Source of the DNA: Candidatus Aenigmatarchaeota archaeon
GTDB lineage: Archaea; Aenigmatarchaeota; Aenigmatarchaeia; GW2011-AR5
Assembly (NCBI GenBank): GCA_016193585.1
Contig: JACPRW010000003.1
Location: 1 to 64,000, forward strand
Direction of reading: 5' to 3'
Length of the DNA stretch: 64,000 bases
The notes under the pieces were generated by a model, which was given only the letters and a program-made list of their open reading frames with translations, made no database searches and was not told where the DNA came from. Positions 9,037 to 18,105 of the stretch are shown here, piece by piece (positions within the stretch are counted from its first letter, which is position 1; each line of letters opens with the position of its first letter). The position numbers and the translations under genes are program-made.

Positions 9037-9660
9037 TCAAACTCCCGAACGAGCTCTTCGTTGTTCAAGAGCCGCTTCTACGCCTTCTCTGATATGGCTA
9101 AAATCCCTGTCGTATTGCCTGAACCAACTGGCGCACCGCTCTAGGATCCTTCTTCCGAGTTCGCCTGCACGCGTATAGGTGACATTCCGGTACATATTCC
9201 CGGGATGGTTGCGGAGCTCTTGTTCAACCACGGCATAGCCTTCTCGCCGCTCCTGCTCGTAGTCCGGCCATGACTCAAGAGATTCACGGGCCCTTGCCGG
9301 AAATATCATCCGCCGCTGTGCTTCGCCGTCTGCGCACAGCAGGGTTTCGGTGAAGACGAGCACCTCGTCCCTTTCTCTGATGAGCTCGGTGCTGTTCACC
9401 GCTACCGTATCGCCTTCTTCCTGCCGGAGCTGGCCGTTCCCGTCTTTGTCGTACAGGCTGATTGCAGACAGACTGCCCCTTCCTGTGGGATTCTGGATCG
9501 TTATTTGTGTGCCGTTTCCCTTCTCGTAGCCGGTGACGCGGTAGCCATTCACGACAACAGGATTGCGACTGGAAATGTACTGCTGGACATCCGGTGCCTG
9601 AGGTGGCCTGCACGCAGCCAGAAGTATAAAAGCGTATGGCAACGCATAGCGAATTTTCAT
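9037..9660 (-). CDS. Putative lipoprotein with EF-hand-like loop
   Basis: A 207-residue protein of unknown function. The N-terminus MKIRYALPYAFILLAAC is a lipoprotein signal (LAAC lipobox), so it should be membrane-anchored and extracellular. A DKDGNGQLRQEEGD segment resembles a calcium-binding EF-hand or dockerin loop. The C-terminus is strongly charged. An in-frame ATG at 9684 is the alternative start; the TATA-like box (about 9708-9718) sits 25-30 nt from that one, so the longer form is possible. The last codons (VEAALEQRRA) are echoed just past the stop by a second, out-of-frame copy, a small tandem duplication (18-bp repeat at 9000-9017 and 9064-9081) that may have cut the protein short. 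Confidence 0.65.
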   Translation of the reverse strand: MKIRYALPYAFILLAACRPPQAPDVQQYISSRNPVVVNGYRVTGYEKGNGTQITIQNPTGRGSLSAISLYDKDGNGQLRQEEGDTVAVNSTELIRERDEVLVFTETLLCADGEAQRRMIFPARARESLESWPDYEQERREGYAVVEQELRNHPGNMYRNVTYTRAGELGRRILERCASWFRQYDRDFSHIREGVEAALEQRRARSGV

Positions 9661-9811
9661 ATGAGCACCGGTACTGGCAGTCAAAACCAGCTAGCTTAGC
9701 GGGAAAAAGTATTAAAGCTTAATCGCCGCGAGGAAGCGGCATTACAGCATTGCCTTGTCGATGGCAAGGCATTTGCATGAGGCCGAGCTCACCGCGCGTC
9801 GGTGACCAGCG

Positions 9812-9952
9812 TATACTAAACTGCGAAACTTATATGACGCAGATTCGCAGTTTGTATACAGATATAGCAATACAAGGAAATAAACACGATATGACTTCCT
9901 TGTTTGCTATATGTGAAACAAGAAGTAATATGTCGGTATTATTTTCTTGTTT
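9812..9952. repeat. Palindrome cluster P1 (three hairpins)
   Basis: Three long-stem hairpins in a row: 9812-9858 (arms TATACTAAACTGCGA / TCGCAGTTTGTATA), 9862-9912 (ATATAGCAA..CAAGGAA / TTCCTTGTTTGCTATAT) and 9916-9952 (AAACAAGAA / TTCTTGTTT). Loops are 16-19 nt. The first hairpin is an exact inverted copy of 15789-15835. Smaller inverted repeats (GCCGC..GCGGC, TGCCTTG..CAAGGCA) fill 9725-9770. The cluster occupies the whole gap between pyrC and the lipoprotein gene. Confidence 0.85.
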
Positions 9953-9973
9953 TATCTATATGACCTACAGGCA

Positions 9974-11233
9974 TCACTGGTGGCCGAGCACTTTTCCGTC
10001 TTTCATGAGCACAACGCCGTTCTTTATAGTGTTTATAACGCGACCGGGGAACTCCACGCCGCCGAACGCTGACCATCCGCATTTCGTGTAGAGTTCCTTG
10101 TTGCGCACCACAGTTGTTCCCTGTGTATCGAGAATTGCAAAATCAGCCCTGAAGCTTTCTTTGATTCTGCCTCTGTCCTTCAGGTTAAGGTAGCGCGCCG
10201 CGTTGTGCGACGTCATGCGTGCCAATAGCTCTGGTTGTACGTTATGCTCCTGCATGAGCCACAGCACACAATTGCCGTAGGTGTCAAGTCCCGGCATCCC
10301 CGAAGGTCCTGTGCTCAATTTCTCCTGTAGTGTATGGGGCGCGTGGTCGGTTGCGAGCGTGCTGATGCGCCCTTTCTTAAGGGCCCTCAGAAGGGCGCGC
10401 CGCTCAGCGTCGCTGCGGAGCGGCGGATTGACTTTGAGCAGGTTGCCGAGCGTGCGCATGTCCTCTTTCCTGAAGAACAGGTGGTGCGGCGTTACTTCGC
10501 ACGTTAGACCGGATTCGCTGGCTATTTTGACTGCGTCTGCTGTTGATATGTGCGCTATATGCGCAGCCGCGTTGTATTTCTTGCATAATGCGGCAACTTT
10601 TTGTACAGAAGAAATTTCCGATTCAGGCGGCCGTTCGTCGCAGTGCTTCCATGCGTACTGTTTCCCTTTCAATGTTTCCTTTGCCTGTTCGTTTATGTGC
10701 TGGTCCTCGCAATGGAATGTTATGGGCTTCTTGAGACTGGCAATAAGTCGTGTAGATTGTTCTATTTCATTCCACGTCAAGGCGCGGCTCCAGTTGCTCT
10801 CTGTTGTGAAAATCTTGAACGCGGGAACGTGAGGGGCGAGAGCCCGTATATCCTGCAGGCTGCCCACGCCGCCAAAGTGGAGTATATCAATTGCCGCCTT
10901 CTCCGCAAGCTGCTGCTTCCTGAGCAGGCGCTCCTTGGTTGTTATCGGTTCCGGCAGGTTGGGCATGTCACCGGCAGTTGTCACGCCGCCGTGCAATGCG
11001 GCATTGGCGCCGGTCGAGAACGTTTCCTTGTATTCCATTCCCGGCTCGCGCAAGTGCACGTGAGCGTCGATGAATCCGGGGAACAGCAACTGCGAAGAAG
11101 CCAATTCGATGGAAATTTTTGCTTTTCCTTGTTCCGCTATCTTTTCTATGGTGCCTTTGCTTACGAGGACCGTTGCTTCGTATACCCCGTCCAGTGGGTC
11201 AACGACACGTCCGGAAATCGCGAGGTCATGCAT
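9974..11233 (-). CDS. pyrC: Dihydroorotase
   Basis: Closes carbamoyl-aspartate to dihydroorotate, third step of UMP synthesis. A 419-residue amidohydrolase with the metal motif HVHLREPG near residue 60, a lysine in FKIFTT that can be carboxylated to bridge the metals, HCED, HIAHIS and TDHAPH. The start is the ATG at 11233, one base after the pyrK stop (TGACATG); longer upstream extension would lie inside pyrK. Last gene of the pyrF-E-D-K-C operon. Confidence 0.94.
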   Translation of the reverse strand: MHDLAISGRVVDPLDGVYEATVLVSKGTIEKIAEQGKAKISIELASSQLLFPGFIDAHVHLREPGMEYKETFSTGANAALHGGVTTAGDMPNLPEPITTKERLLRKQQLAEKAAIDILHFGGVGSLQDIRALAPHVPAFKIFTTESNWSRALTWNEIEQSTRLIASLKKPITFHCEDQHINEQAKETLKGKQYAWKHCDERPPESEISSVQKVAALCKKYNAAAHIAHISTADAVKIASESGLTCEVTPHHLFFRKEDMRTLGNLLKVNPPLRSDAERRALLRALKKGRISTLATDHAPHTLQEKLSTGPSGMPGLDTYGNCVLWLMQEHNVQPELLARMTSHNAARYLNLKDRGRIKESFRADFAILDTQGTTVVRNKELYTKCGWSAFGGVEFPGRVINTIKNGVVLMKDGKVLGHQ

Positions 11234-11234
11234 G

Positions 11235-12041
11235 TCAGTGTGCTCCGAATTTTTCCTTCCTGCTGCTCTTGAGCCGATGATACGTCCCGAACTCGGTGAG
11301 CTGCTGCGCCGTCTGCACGCTGATGACTGGGCCTTCCACGCAGACACGGATGCCAGCAGGGTCAACGCAGCAGTGCCCGCACAACCCGAATCCGCATTTC
11401 ATGTACCGCTCGATGCTGATATCCCCTGCCACGCCTTTTTCCGCGCAGATTTCAACAACTTTCTTCAGCATCAGCTCGGGACCGCATGCAAAGACCTTGT
11501 CTATTTTTTCTTTGGCAAGCACGTCAAGCAGGACATCGGTTGTTTTTCCCTTGACTCCATGGCTCCCGTCATCGGTTGTCATGATAAGCCTGGCGCCGAG
11601 CTTGTGTAGCCTGCGTTCGTATATCATCCTGTCTTTCGTCCGCGCCCCGTTGATGAACACGACGTCGATTCCCCGTTCCTTCGCCTGCTCTGCAAGGAGC
11701 GTCAGCGACGCAACGCCATAGCCGCCTCCTGCCATGACGACCCGCTGTTCGTTCCGCAGCGTGAAGCCGTTGCCATAAGGACCCCTGAAGCCGACCCTGT
11801 CGCCGGCCTGCATGCTGCACAGTTTTGTTGAAAAAGGCCCGACAGCAGCTACCGTGACGCCGAAGCCGTCGCTGTTCAGGTACCCGACGGCGAACGGCTT
11901 CTCGTCCATACCGGGTATCCACACCATGACAAACTGGCCGGGCTTCGCGTCGATCTTCTTCCTGAGGAACAGCGTCTTTATGCCTTCCGCTTCATCGACG
12001 ACCTTTGTTATGGCAACCATTTCCGGTATTTCGTTAGCCAT
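11235..12041 (-). CDS. pyrK: Dihydroorotate dehydrogenase electron-transfer subunit
   Basis: A 268-residue FAD and [2Fe-2S] protein that passes electrons from PyrD to NAD+. The ferredoxin-reductase fold is seen in KPGQFVMVW and the FAD/NAD segments around MAGGGYGVASL and ACGPELML. The cluster ligands are the C-terminal cysteines CGFGLCGHCC and a later C about 10 residues on. It starts at ATG 12041, overlapping the end of pyrD, and ends one base before pyrC. The pairing marks PyrD as the NAD-linked class 1B type. Confidence 0.92.
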   Translation of the reverse strand: MANEIPEMVAITKVVDEAEGIKTLFLRKKIDAKPGQFVMVWIPGMDEKPFAVGYLNSDGFGVTVAAVGPFSTKLCSMQAGDRVGFRGPYGNGFTLRNEQRVVMAGGGYGVASLTLLAEQAKERGIDVVFINGARTKDRMIYERRLHKLGARLIMTTDDGSHGVKGKTTDVLLDVLAKEKIDKVFACGPELMLKKVVEICAEKGVAGDISIERYMKCGFGLCGHCCVDPAGIRVCVEGPVISVQTAQQLTEFGTYHRLKSSRKEKFGAH

Positions 12042-12948
12042 GCGCAGCACCAATGATGTCCTCCAGCTTGCTGTAGCCGTTTTCGCTCATGAAGTCGGCT
12101 ACCTCCTTCGAGACAAGCCTGAAGATTTCAATGCCCCGGTAGTGGATGCCGGTGCCTATCTGCACCGCGGATGCTCCTGCCATCATGAATTCCACTGCGT
12201 CCGTGCCGTAGGTAACGCCGCCGATGCCGATGACCGGCACATCGACGGCTTCGTAGACGTCGTACACGCACTTGAGCGCAATCGGCTTGAGCGCAGGGCC
12301 GCTCACACCGCCCTCCTTGTTGTGGAGCACCGGCCTTCGGGCATGGGAACTGATGAGCATGCCCGGCATCGTATTGATTGCGGAGACTGCGTCAGCGCCT
12401 GCGTCAACAACTGCCCGTGCGATAGGCTTGATGGAAGGAACGTTCGGCGCAAGCTTCGCGATGACCGGAATCTTCGTTTGTGACTTCACGAGCGCTATAA
12501 CTTCTCGTGCGTCCTCTTCAGAGAGCGCGAACGGCATCCCGAAATCCTGCGCAGTGTTCGGGCATGAGAGGTTCACTTCGATGAGCGCGGGCTGCGCTTC
12601 TGCTATCCGCTCGGCGACGGAGCCGAACTCCTCTTTCGTCCCGCCGAATATGCTCGCGATGACCGGCGACGGCGAATGTTTCACGGCGAACCTGATTTCG
12701 TCGATGGTGTTCTCCACGCCGGAATTCGGGAGCCCGACAGCGTTCAGAAAGCCTCCCTTGAATTCCACAAGAATAGGATTGTTGTGGCCCTCTCTTTCCC
12801 TGGGGCCTATTGACTTTGAAACCACGGCGCCCGCTCCATGCTGTGCGGCAAAAACGAGCGCAGACCCGGATATGCCGACGATGCCCGAGGCGAGCATGGT
12901 GGGGTTTTCGAGTTTCGTCCCGCAGAGTTGCACGGTTATGTCTGTCAT
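12034..12948 (-). CDS. pyrD: Dihydroorotate dehydrogenase, class 1B catalytic subunit
   Basis: Oxidises dihydroorotate to orotate using FMN. The 304-residue TIM barrel carries NLSCPNT (substrate-binding asparagines, catalytic Cys) and the FMN-phosphate segment GIGGVTYGTDAVEFMMAGA. It starts immediately after the pyrE stop (TAGATG) and overlaps pyrK by 8 nt, consistent with a stable PyrDK complex. Confidence 0.94.
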   Translation of the reverse strand: MTDITVQLCGTKLENPTMLASGIVGISGSALVFAAQHGAGAVVSKSIGPREREGHNNPILVEFKGGFLNAVGLPNSGVENTIDEIRFAVKHSPSPVIASIFGGTKEEFGSVAERIAEAQPALIEVNLSCPNTAQDFGMPFALSEEDAREVIALVKSQTKIPVIAKLAPNVPSIKPIARAVVDAGADAVSAINTMPGMLISSHARRPVLHNKEGGVSGPALKPIALKCVYDVYEAVDVPVIGIGGVTYGTDAVEFMMAGASAVQIGTGIHYRGIEIFRLVSKEVADFMSENGYSKLEDIIGAAHG

Positions 12949-13662
12949 CTAATCACGCAGCTTGACGATGCCGTACCTGTCGTAATAGTCCATCCACGCC
13001 TGCTTGATGTCGCTCTTGAGCGAATCTTTCACCATGAGGAAGATGGATTCCATGTCGAGTATTGAAAAGTTCGGGATGCCCATCGATGCCATGTTACCGG
13101 CAGCGCTTCTGGGATCGATATGCGTGTCGTCGCCCATTTTTTCCTGCCGGTCGACAGCGAGGACGAGACCGACAATCGTATGGTCGCCGAGCAGCGACAG
13201 CTTCTCGATGGACTCGAGCTTCTTGGCCCCTGTCGTGATGACGTCATCTATGATAAGTATTCTGGCGCCTTTGGTGAAATGCCCTGAGCCGACGATGAAG
13301 TCGTCCATGCCCTTGTCCCCGTAGCCCTTGCTTTCTTTCCGGTCGTACAGATAGCGCTTGTTCATGCCATACATCTCGTACAGCCCCTCGCATGCGAGGC
13401 AGGCGAGGTTTATGGCCGCGTATGCCGGGCCAAAAATGAAGTCGAAATCCCCTATCTTCCCCTCGTCGAGCAGCTGCTTGATGAACGTGGCGTATGCTTT
13501 CTTGAGCCCCGCCTGCGATTCCCCGTCGGTCATCGCCCTCAGGTTGATGAAATTCGGCGACTTCCTGCCGCTCTTGAAGACGAATAGGGAATCGGTGCTG
13601 CTCGCTATCCTAAGCGCATCCTTTTTCAGCAGCAAACGCAGGAATTCTTCTTTTAGTTCCAT
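12949..13662 (-). CDS. pyrE: Orotate phosphoribosyltransferase
   Basis: Joins orotate and PRPP to OMP. A 237-residue type I phosphoribosyltransferase with the PRPP-binding motif ILIIDDVITTGA and the catalytic loop around YDRKESKGYGDKG. Its ATG overlaps the pyrF stop by one base (TAATG). It is somewhat longer than typical PyrE (about 200 residues) owing to a C-terminal extension. Confidence 0.92.
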   Translation of the reverse strand: MELKEEFLRLLLKKDALRIASSTDSLFVFKSGRKSPNFINLRAMTDGESQAGLKKAYATFIKQLLDEGKIGDFDFIFGPAYAAINLACLACEGLYEMYGMNKRYLYDRKESKGYGDKGMDDFIVGSGHFTKGARILIIDDVITTGAKKLESIEKLSLLGDHTIVGLVLAVDRQEKMGDDTHIDPRSAAGNMASMGIPNFSILDMESIFLMVKDSLKSDIKQAWMDYYDRYGIVKLRD

Positions 13663-14366
13663 TAGTCAAACCTCAGCGCAAGCGCGCAGAACTGCCTCGC
13701 GGCTGCGCGTGCGTCAGGAGCGCCGTATAGTGCTCTCCCGATAATCGCATGGGCGTTGAACTCGCCGCATGCCCTGAACGCCTCCTCGACGCTGCCGCCC
13801 TGTTTCCCGATGCCGGGTATGCAGAAAACGGGGTCGGACGGAGCGAGGAGTTCTGCATACTTCTGTATCGCATCAGGCTTCGTGCCGGGTACAACGAAGT
13901 GCCGGACGCCGTGCTGCATCGCGAGCGTGTACATGGCCTCGGGAGCCTCATCGCGCAGGTAGCCGCCATCCTTCGCGAGGAACTGCGCGTGCGACAGCTC
14001 GCCGCCGACCATCGGGATGACGCCATGTTTCTGGAGCGCGCGGGTGAATGCTTCCTGTGTTTTCGGCCCAGCCTGCGGAAAAATGATAGCTGAATCGGCG
14101 CTGCATTCCTTCATGAGGAGCGCGAATGGCTCTCCCATGTCCGGGATGTCCGTTCCTGCCTTCTGGTGGTCGTAAATGACAGGCAGGTCGGAAATGTCTT
14201 TGATCAAGGAAACGATGTCAGGCAGCCCGTGGCGCAGGCCGGGAAGAAAGCCCAGTTTGTAGCCGACGATGCCCTCCACGTCAGTGGTGGCAAGAACAAG
14301 GCGCTTCAATTCTTCGATGGACGTGACGTCGCAGGCAACGATGATGCCATGGTTTCGTTCGAACAA
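13662..14366 (-). CDS. pyrF: Orotidine 5'-phosphate decarboxylase
   Basis: Converts OMP to UMP. A 234-residue barrel with the catalytic D-x-K-x-x-D set seen in YDHQKAGTDIPD and a phosphate-binding C-terminal part (CIPGIGKQGGS, IIGRALYGA). The start is a TTG at 14366; a TATA-like CTTAAATC (about 14397-14404) lies about 33 nt upstream, so a leaderless TTG start is likely. First gene of the pyrF-E-D-K-C operon. Confidence 0.92.
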   Translation of the reverse strand: MFERNHGIIVACDVTSIEELKRLVLATTDVEGIVGYKLGFLPGLRHGLPDIVSLIKDISDLPVIYDHQKAGTDIPDMGEPFALLMKECSADSAIIFPQAGPKTQEAFTRALQKHGVIPMVGGELSHAQFLAKDGGYLRDEAPEAMYTLAMQHGVRHFVVPGTKPDAIQKYAELLAPSDPVFCIPGIGKQGGSVEEAFRACGEFNAHAIIGRALYGAPDARAAARQFCALALRFD

Positions 14367-14454
14367 TCCAACCCTCTGTTACTTACGCCATAAAGGATTT
14401 AAGCGTTTGGTGGCTGGCGATGATGATTGAACGGACTTTTATACCTTTTACGGC

Positions 14455-14813
14455 AACTAGTAATCGCTCTAGTTATGATATGCTCCTCTATACCACCGGC
14501 TGCAGGCGGTGGTTTCCGTGGAGCATGGCATCTGCAACTGCGGAAAGTGGAAGCTTTCCGCAGTTGAGATCTTCAAAGAGCTCTGCTCTTTGAAGATCCC
14601 GAATGGCTTGTGTCGCATCTGCTGCCTGACTTGAGGTTAATCGAAGATTAACCTAAGTCGCCAAAAGACTTCACGGAAGTCTTTTGTACGAAGGCAGCAG
14701 TTTTCAAGGCATTCAAGATATGGTGAATTGCACTGGTTATGTCCTGATATTATTTGCAATTCACCTATAGAAAATTGCGCGTTAATACGACATAAGCTGC
14801 GCAATTATCTATA
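14455..14813. repeat. Palindrome cluster P2 (compound nested hairpins)
   Basis: At least eight inverted repeats in 359 bp. In order: AACTAG/CTAGTT (14455-14474); a two-tier stem ATGCTCC..ACCACCG / CGGTGGT..GGAGCAT (14480-14526); perfect hairpins 14535-14566 and 14568-14598; a stem ATGGCTTG..CTGCTGCC / GGCAGCAG..CAAGGCAT whose loop holds two more hairpins (14628-14659 and 14663-14685); GGTGAATTGC/GCAATTCACC (14722-14764); and AATTGCGC/GCGCAATT flanked by TATAG..CTATA (to 14813). 14722-14813 recurs inverted at 54663-54754. It fills the 14367-14845 gap; no gene is seen there. Confidence 0.9.
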
Positions 14814-14845
14814 ACATGGGATACGGCGCGCGGAGTGCGGGGTAT

Positions 14846-15730
14846 ATGGAAGAGGAGATTCTCGAGAAGTACAAAAAGGCGGGAAAAATCGCTTCCGAAG
14901 TCCGCGAGGCGAGCAGGAAACTCCTGAACGTCGGCGTGCCGCTGCTGGACATCGCGGAAAAAATCGAGGCGATGATACGCGAGAAGGGCGGCGAGCCTGC
15001 GTTCCCGGCAAACCTCTCCCTGAACGACATCGCGGCGCACTATACGCCGGTGAAGAAAGACGAGACACGGATACCGGAAGGCGCGATACTCAAGGTCGAT
15101 CTGGGCGTCCATATGGACGGCTACGTCGCCGACACGGCGTACACCGTAAGCTTCAGCGACGATTACGCCGGCCTCGTTGACGCGTCGAAAAGCGCGCTGG
15201 AGAATATTCTCGAATTGTGCACGCCGGGAAGAAAACTTGCGGACATTTCCGCGAAGATTCAGGAAACCATCGAGGGTGCGGGTTACAAGCCGGTGTCGAA
15301 CCTCACCGGCCACGGCCTGCAGCAGTATTTTCTGCACGCAGACCCGCACGTGCCCAACGTTCGCTTCAGTTCGGATTACACGCTGTCCGAGGGGCAGGCA
15401 ATTGCCATAGAGCCATTCGCGACCGAAGGCGAGGGCCGCATCAAGGAAACAGAGCCCGCGCTCATTTACATGATGCTCGCCGGGAAGCCGGTGCGGAACC
15501 CCGACGCACGGCTCATCATGCAATTTGCCAGCAGGTTCAACGGCCTTCCGTTCGCGGAACGCTGGATTCCCATTGAGTCGACGTTCAAAATTCGGATGGC
15601 GGTCAGGGAACTAAAGGAAAAAGGCGTCCTGTACGGGTATCCGCCGCTGAAAGAAGTCAGCAAAGGCATGGTATCGCAGGCCGAGCACACGGTCATCGTC
15701 GCCGACGAGCCGATAGTGACGACGAAGTAA
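14846..15730 (+). CDS. map: Methionine aminopeptidase, type II
   Basis: Removes the initiator methionine from nascent proteins. A 294-residue dinuclear metallopeptidase with metal ligands in VDLGVHMDGYVADTAYTV (two Asp), LTGHGLQ (His), IEPFAT (Glu) and AEHTVIV (Glu). The insertion before the last third marks the archaeal/eukaryotic type II. The ATG at 14846 was chosen over 14816 because the family starts at MEEEILEKY. The TATA of palindrome P2 (CTATAA, 14809-14814) is about 35 nt upstream and could drive it. Confidence 0.93.
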   Translation: MEEEILEKYKKAGKIASEVREASRKLLNVGVPLLDIAEKIEAMIREKGGEPAFPANLSLNDIAAHYTPVKKDETRIPEGAILKVDLGVHMDGYVADTAYTVSFSDDYAGLVDASKSALENILELCTPGRKLADISAKIQETIEGAGYKPVSNLTGHGLQQYFLHADPHVPNVRFSSDYTLSEGQAIAIEPFATEGEGRIKETEPALIYMMLAGKPVRNPDARLIMQFASRFNGLPFAERWIPIESTFKIRMAVRELKEKGVLYGYPPLKEVSKGMVSQAEHTVIVADEPIVTTK

Positions 15731-15740
15731 TCTGATGTAT

Positions 15741-15835
15741 ATATAGATAACTGCATAATTTGCATGACATATTATGAGCAGTTATCTGTATACAAACTGC
15801 GAATCTGCGTCATATAAGTTTCGCAGTTTAGTATA
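15741..15835. repeat. Palindrome cluster P3 (two hairpins)
   Basis: Hairpin 15741-15792 (ATAGATAACTGC / GCAGTTATCTGTAT, 23-nt loop) runs directly into hairpin 15789-15835 (TATACAAACTGCGA / TCGCAGTTTAGTATA). The second is the exact reverse complement of 9812-9858 over 47 bp. The right arm ends in GTATATAAAA, which also serves as a promoter box for the next gene. Confidence 0.88.
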
Positions 15836-15840
15836 TAAAA
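15830..15840 (+). promoter_or_regulatory. TATA box formed by palindrome P3, for 15870-16400
   Basis: AGTATATAAAA at the end of the palindrome arm, centred about 35 nt before ATG 15870. No other box lies between it and the gene. Confidence 0.5.
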
Positions 15841-15869
15841 AGCTTCGGGATGTAGTAAGATTGGTTGCT

Positions 15870-16400
15870 ATGCTTGTGATTGTCGATAACGGCAACGGCC
15901 AGGAGCTCGCCAGCATGGTGCGGATGCAGCATGTGGTCGCGAAGCCTGACAAAATACCGGACAAAGCATCCGCGTTCATTCTTTCCGACGGCTCATTGTC
16001 GAACCAGAAGGCAAACGAGAAAATCATCGGGAAGACCGACAAGCCGGTGCTCGGCGTCGGCGCCGGGTGCCTCTTCATAGGGACGGCGTTCGGCGCGTCG
16101 GTCAAAAGCGTGCCCAAGGTCGAGAAGCAGGAAAAAATAATGCTGAAGAAGCCGTGCCCGCTCACGGTCGACATGAAAAAAGCATTGCTGGTGTTCGAGA
16201 AGTACCAGAACGTGTTCGACGAACTGCCGGAAAATTTAGGCATCGTCGCCTCGTCGCCGAAGTACGAGTACGAAATCATCCAGGAGATGGAGAAGCCGTT
16301 CTTCGGCGTGCACTTCCTGCCGGAGAAGGGCGGCGACGGCCGCACGGTGCTCGCCAACTTCGAGCGCTTCGTCGAAATCTGGGGGAAGTATCACAGGTGA
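15870..16400 (+). CDS. Class I glutamine amidotransferase-like protein lacking nucleophile
   Basis: A 176-residue protein with the fold and order of the GMP synthase glutaminase subunit (GuaA subunit A): MLVIVDNG start, ILSDGS in place of ILSGGP, a nucleophile elbow and a C-terminal F-x-P-E. The elbow reads GVGAGC where active enzymes have G-I-C-x-G, so the catalytic Cys is Gly64. The catalytic His of FHPE is Leu150 (FLPE); only Glu152 remains. It should not release ammonia from glutamine by the usual mechanism. It could be a regulatory or scaffold homologue. A normal GATase-like protein is found at 46072-46791. The ATG at 15870 fits the TATA and the family start. Confidence 0.7.
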   Translation: MLVIVDNGNGQELASMVRMQHVVAKPDKIPDKASAFILSDGSLSNQKANEKIIGKTDKPVLGVGAGCLFIGTAFGASVKSVPKVEKQEKIMLKKPCPLTVDMKKALLVFEKYQNVFDELPENLGIVASSPKYEYEIIQEMEKPFFGVHFLPEKGGDGRTVLANFERFVEIWGKYHR

Positions 16401-16431
16401 ATTCTTAAGTTTTGAGCCTCGTAATAACCGC

Positions 16432-17301
16432 ATGGCGCTGGGCGAGATCGTCAAATTCTCAACGAAAGATGGCATCGAGCTGCAAGGGGTTCTTGCCGAT
16501 GCGAAGAGCACTGTCGGCTTGTTGCATGTTCACGGACTTGCAGGCAACTTTTATGAGAACTCGTTCCTCGATACACTTGCCGATGCCGCTGCTGGAAACA
16601 GAATCACGTTTCTTTCCATGAACACGCGCGGCCATGATTACGTCAATGACCTCGTGCGCTTCGATGGCAAAAAGCACAAGATCATCAACATCGGCGGCGC
16701 GCTCGAAAGATTCGAGGACTGCCTGCTCGATATACAGGCAGGCATCAGCGTGCTCAAGAGCCGCGGATGCACGAACATCGTGCTGCAGGGCCACAGTTCA
16801 GGTTGCCAGAAAATAGCGTACTATCACCTCGAAACAAAAGACCCCTCGGTCACCGGCATGGTGCTGCTTGCGCCTGCTGATGATATGACCATTGTCAGGA
16901 ATATGCTGGGAAATAAATTCGGCGCGGCGATGAAGAAAATGAAGAAGCTGGTGAAGTCGTGTAAAGGCGCAACGTTCATGCCGCAAGGCCTTCTCGGCCT
17001 TCCGGTGCTGTCGGCAGGGCGGCTTTACAGCCTATGCAATCCTGCGAGCATCGAAGCACGCCTCTTTAACTACGAAGGTCCAATGAAGGAAATCAGCAAG
17101 GTGTCCGTTCCCGTATTGGCGATCTTCGGGGAAAAGGACACCTATCTGACACAGCCTGCAACGGACCTTCTTCGGATAATGAAGTCAAAGGCAACAGGAA
17201 CCACATGCGACACCGCTGTCATCAAAGGAGCCCCGCATAATTTCAGGGGACATGAAGAGCAGCTTGTTGGATTGATTATCCCATGGATAAGGAAACACTA
17301 A
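16432..17301 (+). CDS. Alpha/beta hydrolase (DUF1749-like)
   Basis: A 289-residue alpha/beta-fold hydrolase. The nucleophile elbow is GHSSG (Ser about residue 124), with an oxyanion segment HVHGLAGNFYENSF near residue 35, and later Asp and His (EKDTYL, GAPHNF) that can complete the triad. Resembles the DUF1749/serine-aminopeptidase-like hydrolases. Substrate unknown. Its stop overlaps the start of the methyltransferase (TAATG), so they are translated together. Confidence 0.75.
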   Translation: MALGEIVKFSTKDGIELQGVLADAKSTVGLLHVHGLAGNFYENSFLDTLADAAAGNRITFLSMNTRGHDYVNDLVRFDGKKHKIINIGGALERFEDCLLDIQAGISVLKSRGCTNIVLQGHSSGCQKIAYYHLETKDPSVTGMVLLAPADDMTIVRNMLGNKFGAAMKKMKKLVKSCKGATFMPQGLLGLPVLSAGRLYSLCNPASIEARLFNYEGPMKEISKVSVPVLAIFGEKDTYLTQPATDLLRIMKSKATGTTCDTAVIKGAPHNFRGHEEQLVGLIIPWIRKH

Positions 17302-18095
17302 TGTCACAGGAAATCGGATGGACAGAGAAAGTAGCGAAAGAGTGGCGCAGGTACAGGCCGCCGTCCCGCCCTTCGCTTACTGAGGTACGCTGTTACGAGC
17401 ATTGGTTCAGACGATGCAAAGGCAAAAGAGTTCTCATTCTCGGCTCGACGCCAGAGCTTCGGGACCTTGCGGCGAAATACCGCATGGAAACGACCGTATG
17501 CGACTGGTCTGAAGGGGTATTCAGCGCACTGAAGATACTTATGAAGCACAAGGATGCACGCGAAACGTTCGTGAAACAGGACTGGCGGACGATGCAATTC
17601 CAGAATCAGTTTGACCTTATTGTCGGTGATTGCGCCACGACCGTCGTGCCGTTTGCCGACCTCGATGCAGTGCTCAGGAATATCGCACAGGGTCTTGACC
17701 CGGGAGGCGTAGCGGTGCAGCGCATATGGACTCGTTACAAGGACCAGCAGTACACCCCGAAAAGCATAGCGAGTGCTTTTGCAACGAAAGGCCGGGCTCA
17801 CTGGTACACACGCATGCTGTTCCCTGTTTTCCTGTACTACTACAGTGCCGAGAAAGAAAGCTTGTCAGGCCAGGAGCTGTACGAGAAACTGCGCAAGGAT
17901 CTTGAAAACGGCACGATGCCGGAGAAACTTGTAAGGCTGTTCTCTCTGGTGAAAAACCACAAGACGCAGAACAACGTGCTGCTCAGGAAAGACCTCGAAG
18001 CACTGCTGGGGAAGTACTTCATTATTCTTGAAAGAATGCACGGCAGGGATAACTTCTGGACCAATGCCCCCATCTACGTTCTGAAGAAAAAGTAA
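17301..18095 (+). CDS. SAM-dependent methyltransferase, class I
   Basis: A 264-residue Rossmann-type methyltransferase. Motif I is VLILGSTPELRDLA (a variant of the usual G-x-G), followed by TTVCDWSEG with an acidic residue for the SAM ribose, DLIVGDCATTVVPF, and GLDPGGVAVQRIW. The acceptor is unknown. ATG 17301 overlaps the hydrolase stop; an ATG at 17283 is possible but would overlap 19 nt. It ends next to palindrome P4, which may act as a bidirectional terminator with the converging gene. Confidence 0.7.
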   Translation: MSQEIGWTEKVAKEWRRYRPPSRPSLTEVRCYEHWFRRCKGKRVLILGSTPELRDLAAKYRMETTVCDWSEGVFSALKILMKHKDARETFVKQDWRTMQFQNQFDLIVGDCATTVVPFADLDAVLRNIAQGLDPGGVAVQRIWTRYKDQQYTPKSIASAFATKGRAHWYTRMLFPVFLYYYSAEKESLSGQELYEKLRKDLENGTMPEKLVRLFSLVKNHKTQNNVLLRKDLEALLGKYFIILERMHGRDNFWTNAPIYVLKKK

Positions 18096-18105
18096 GTTCT
18101 ATAGT

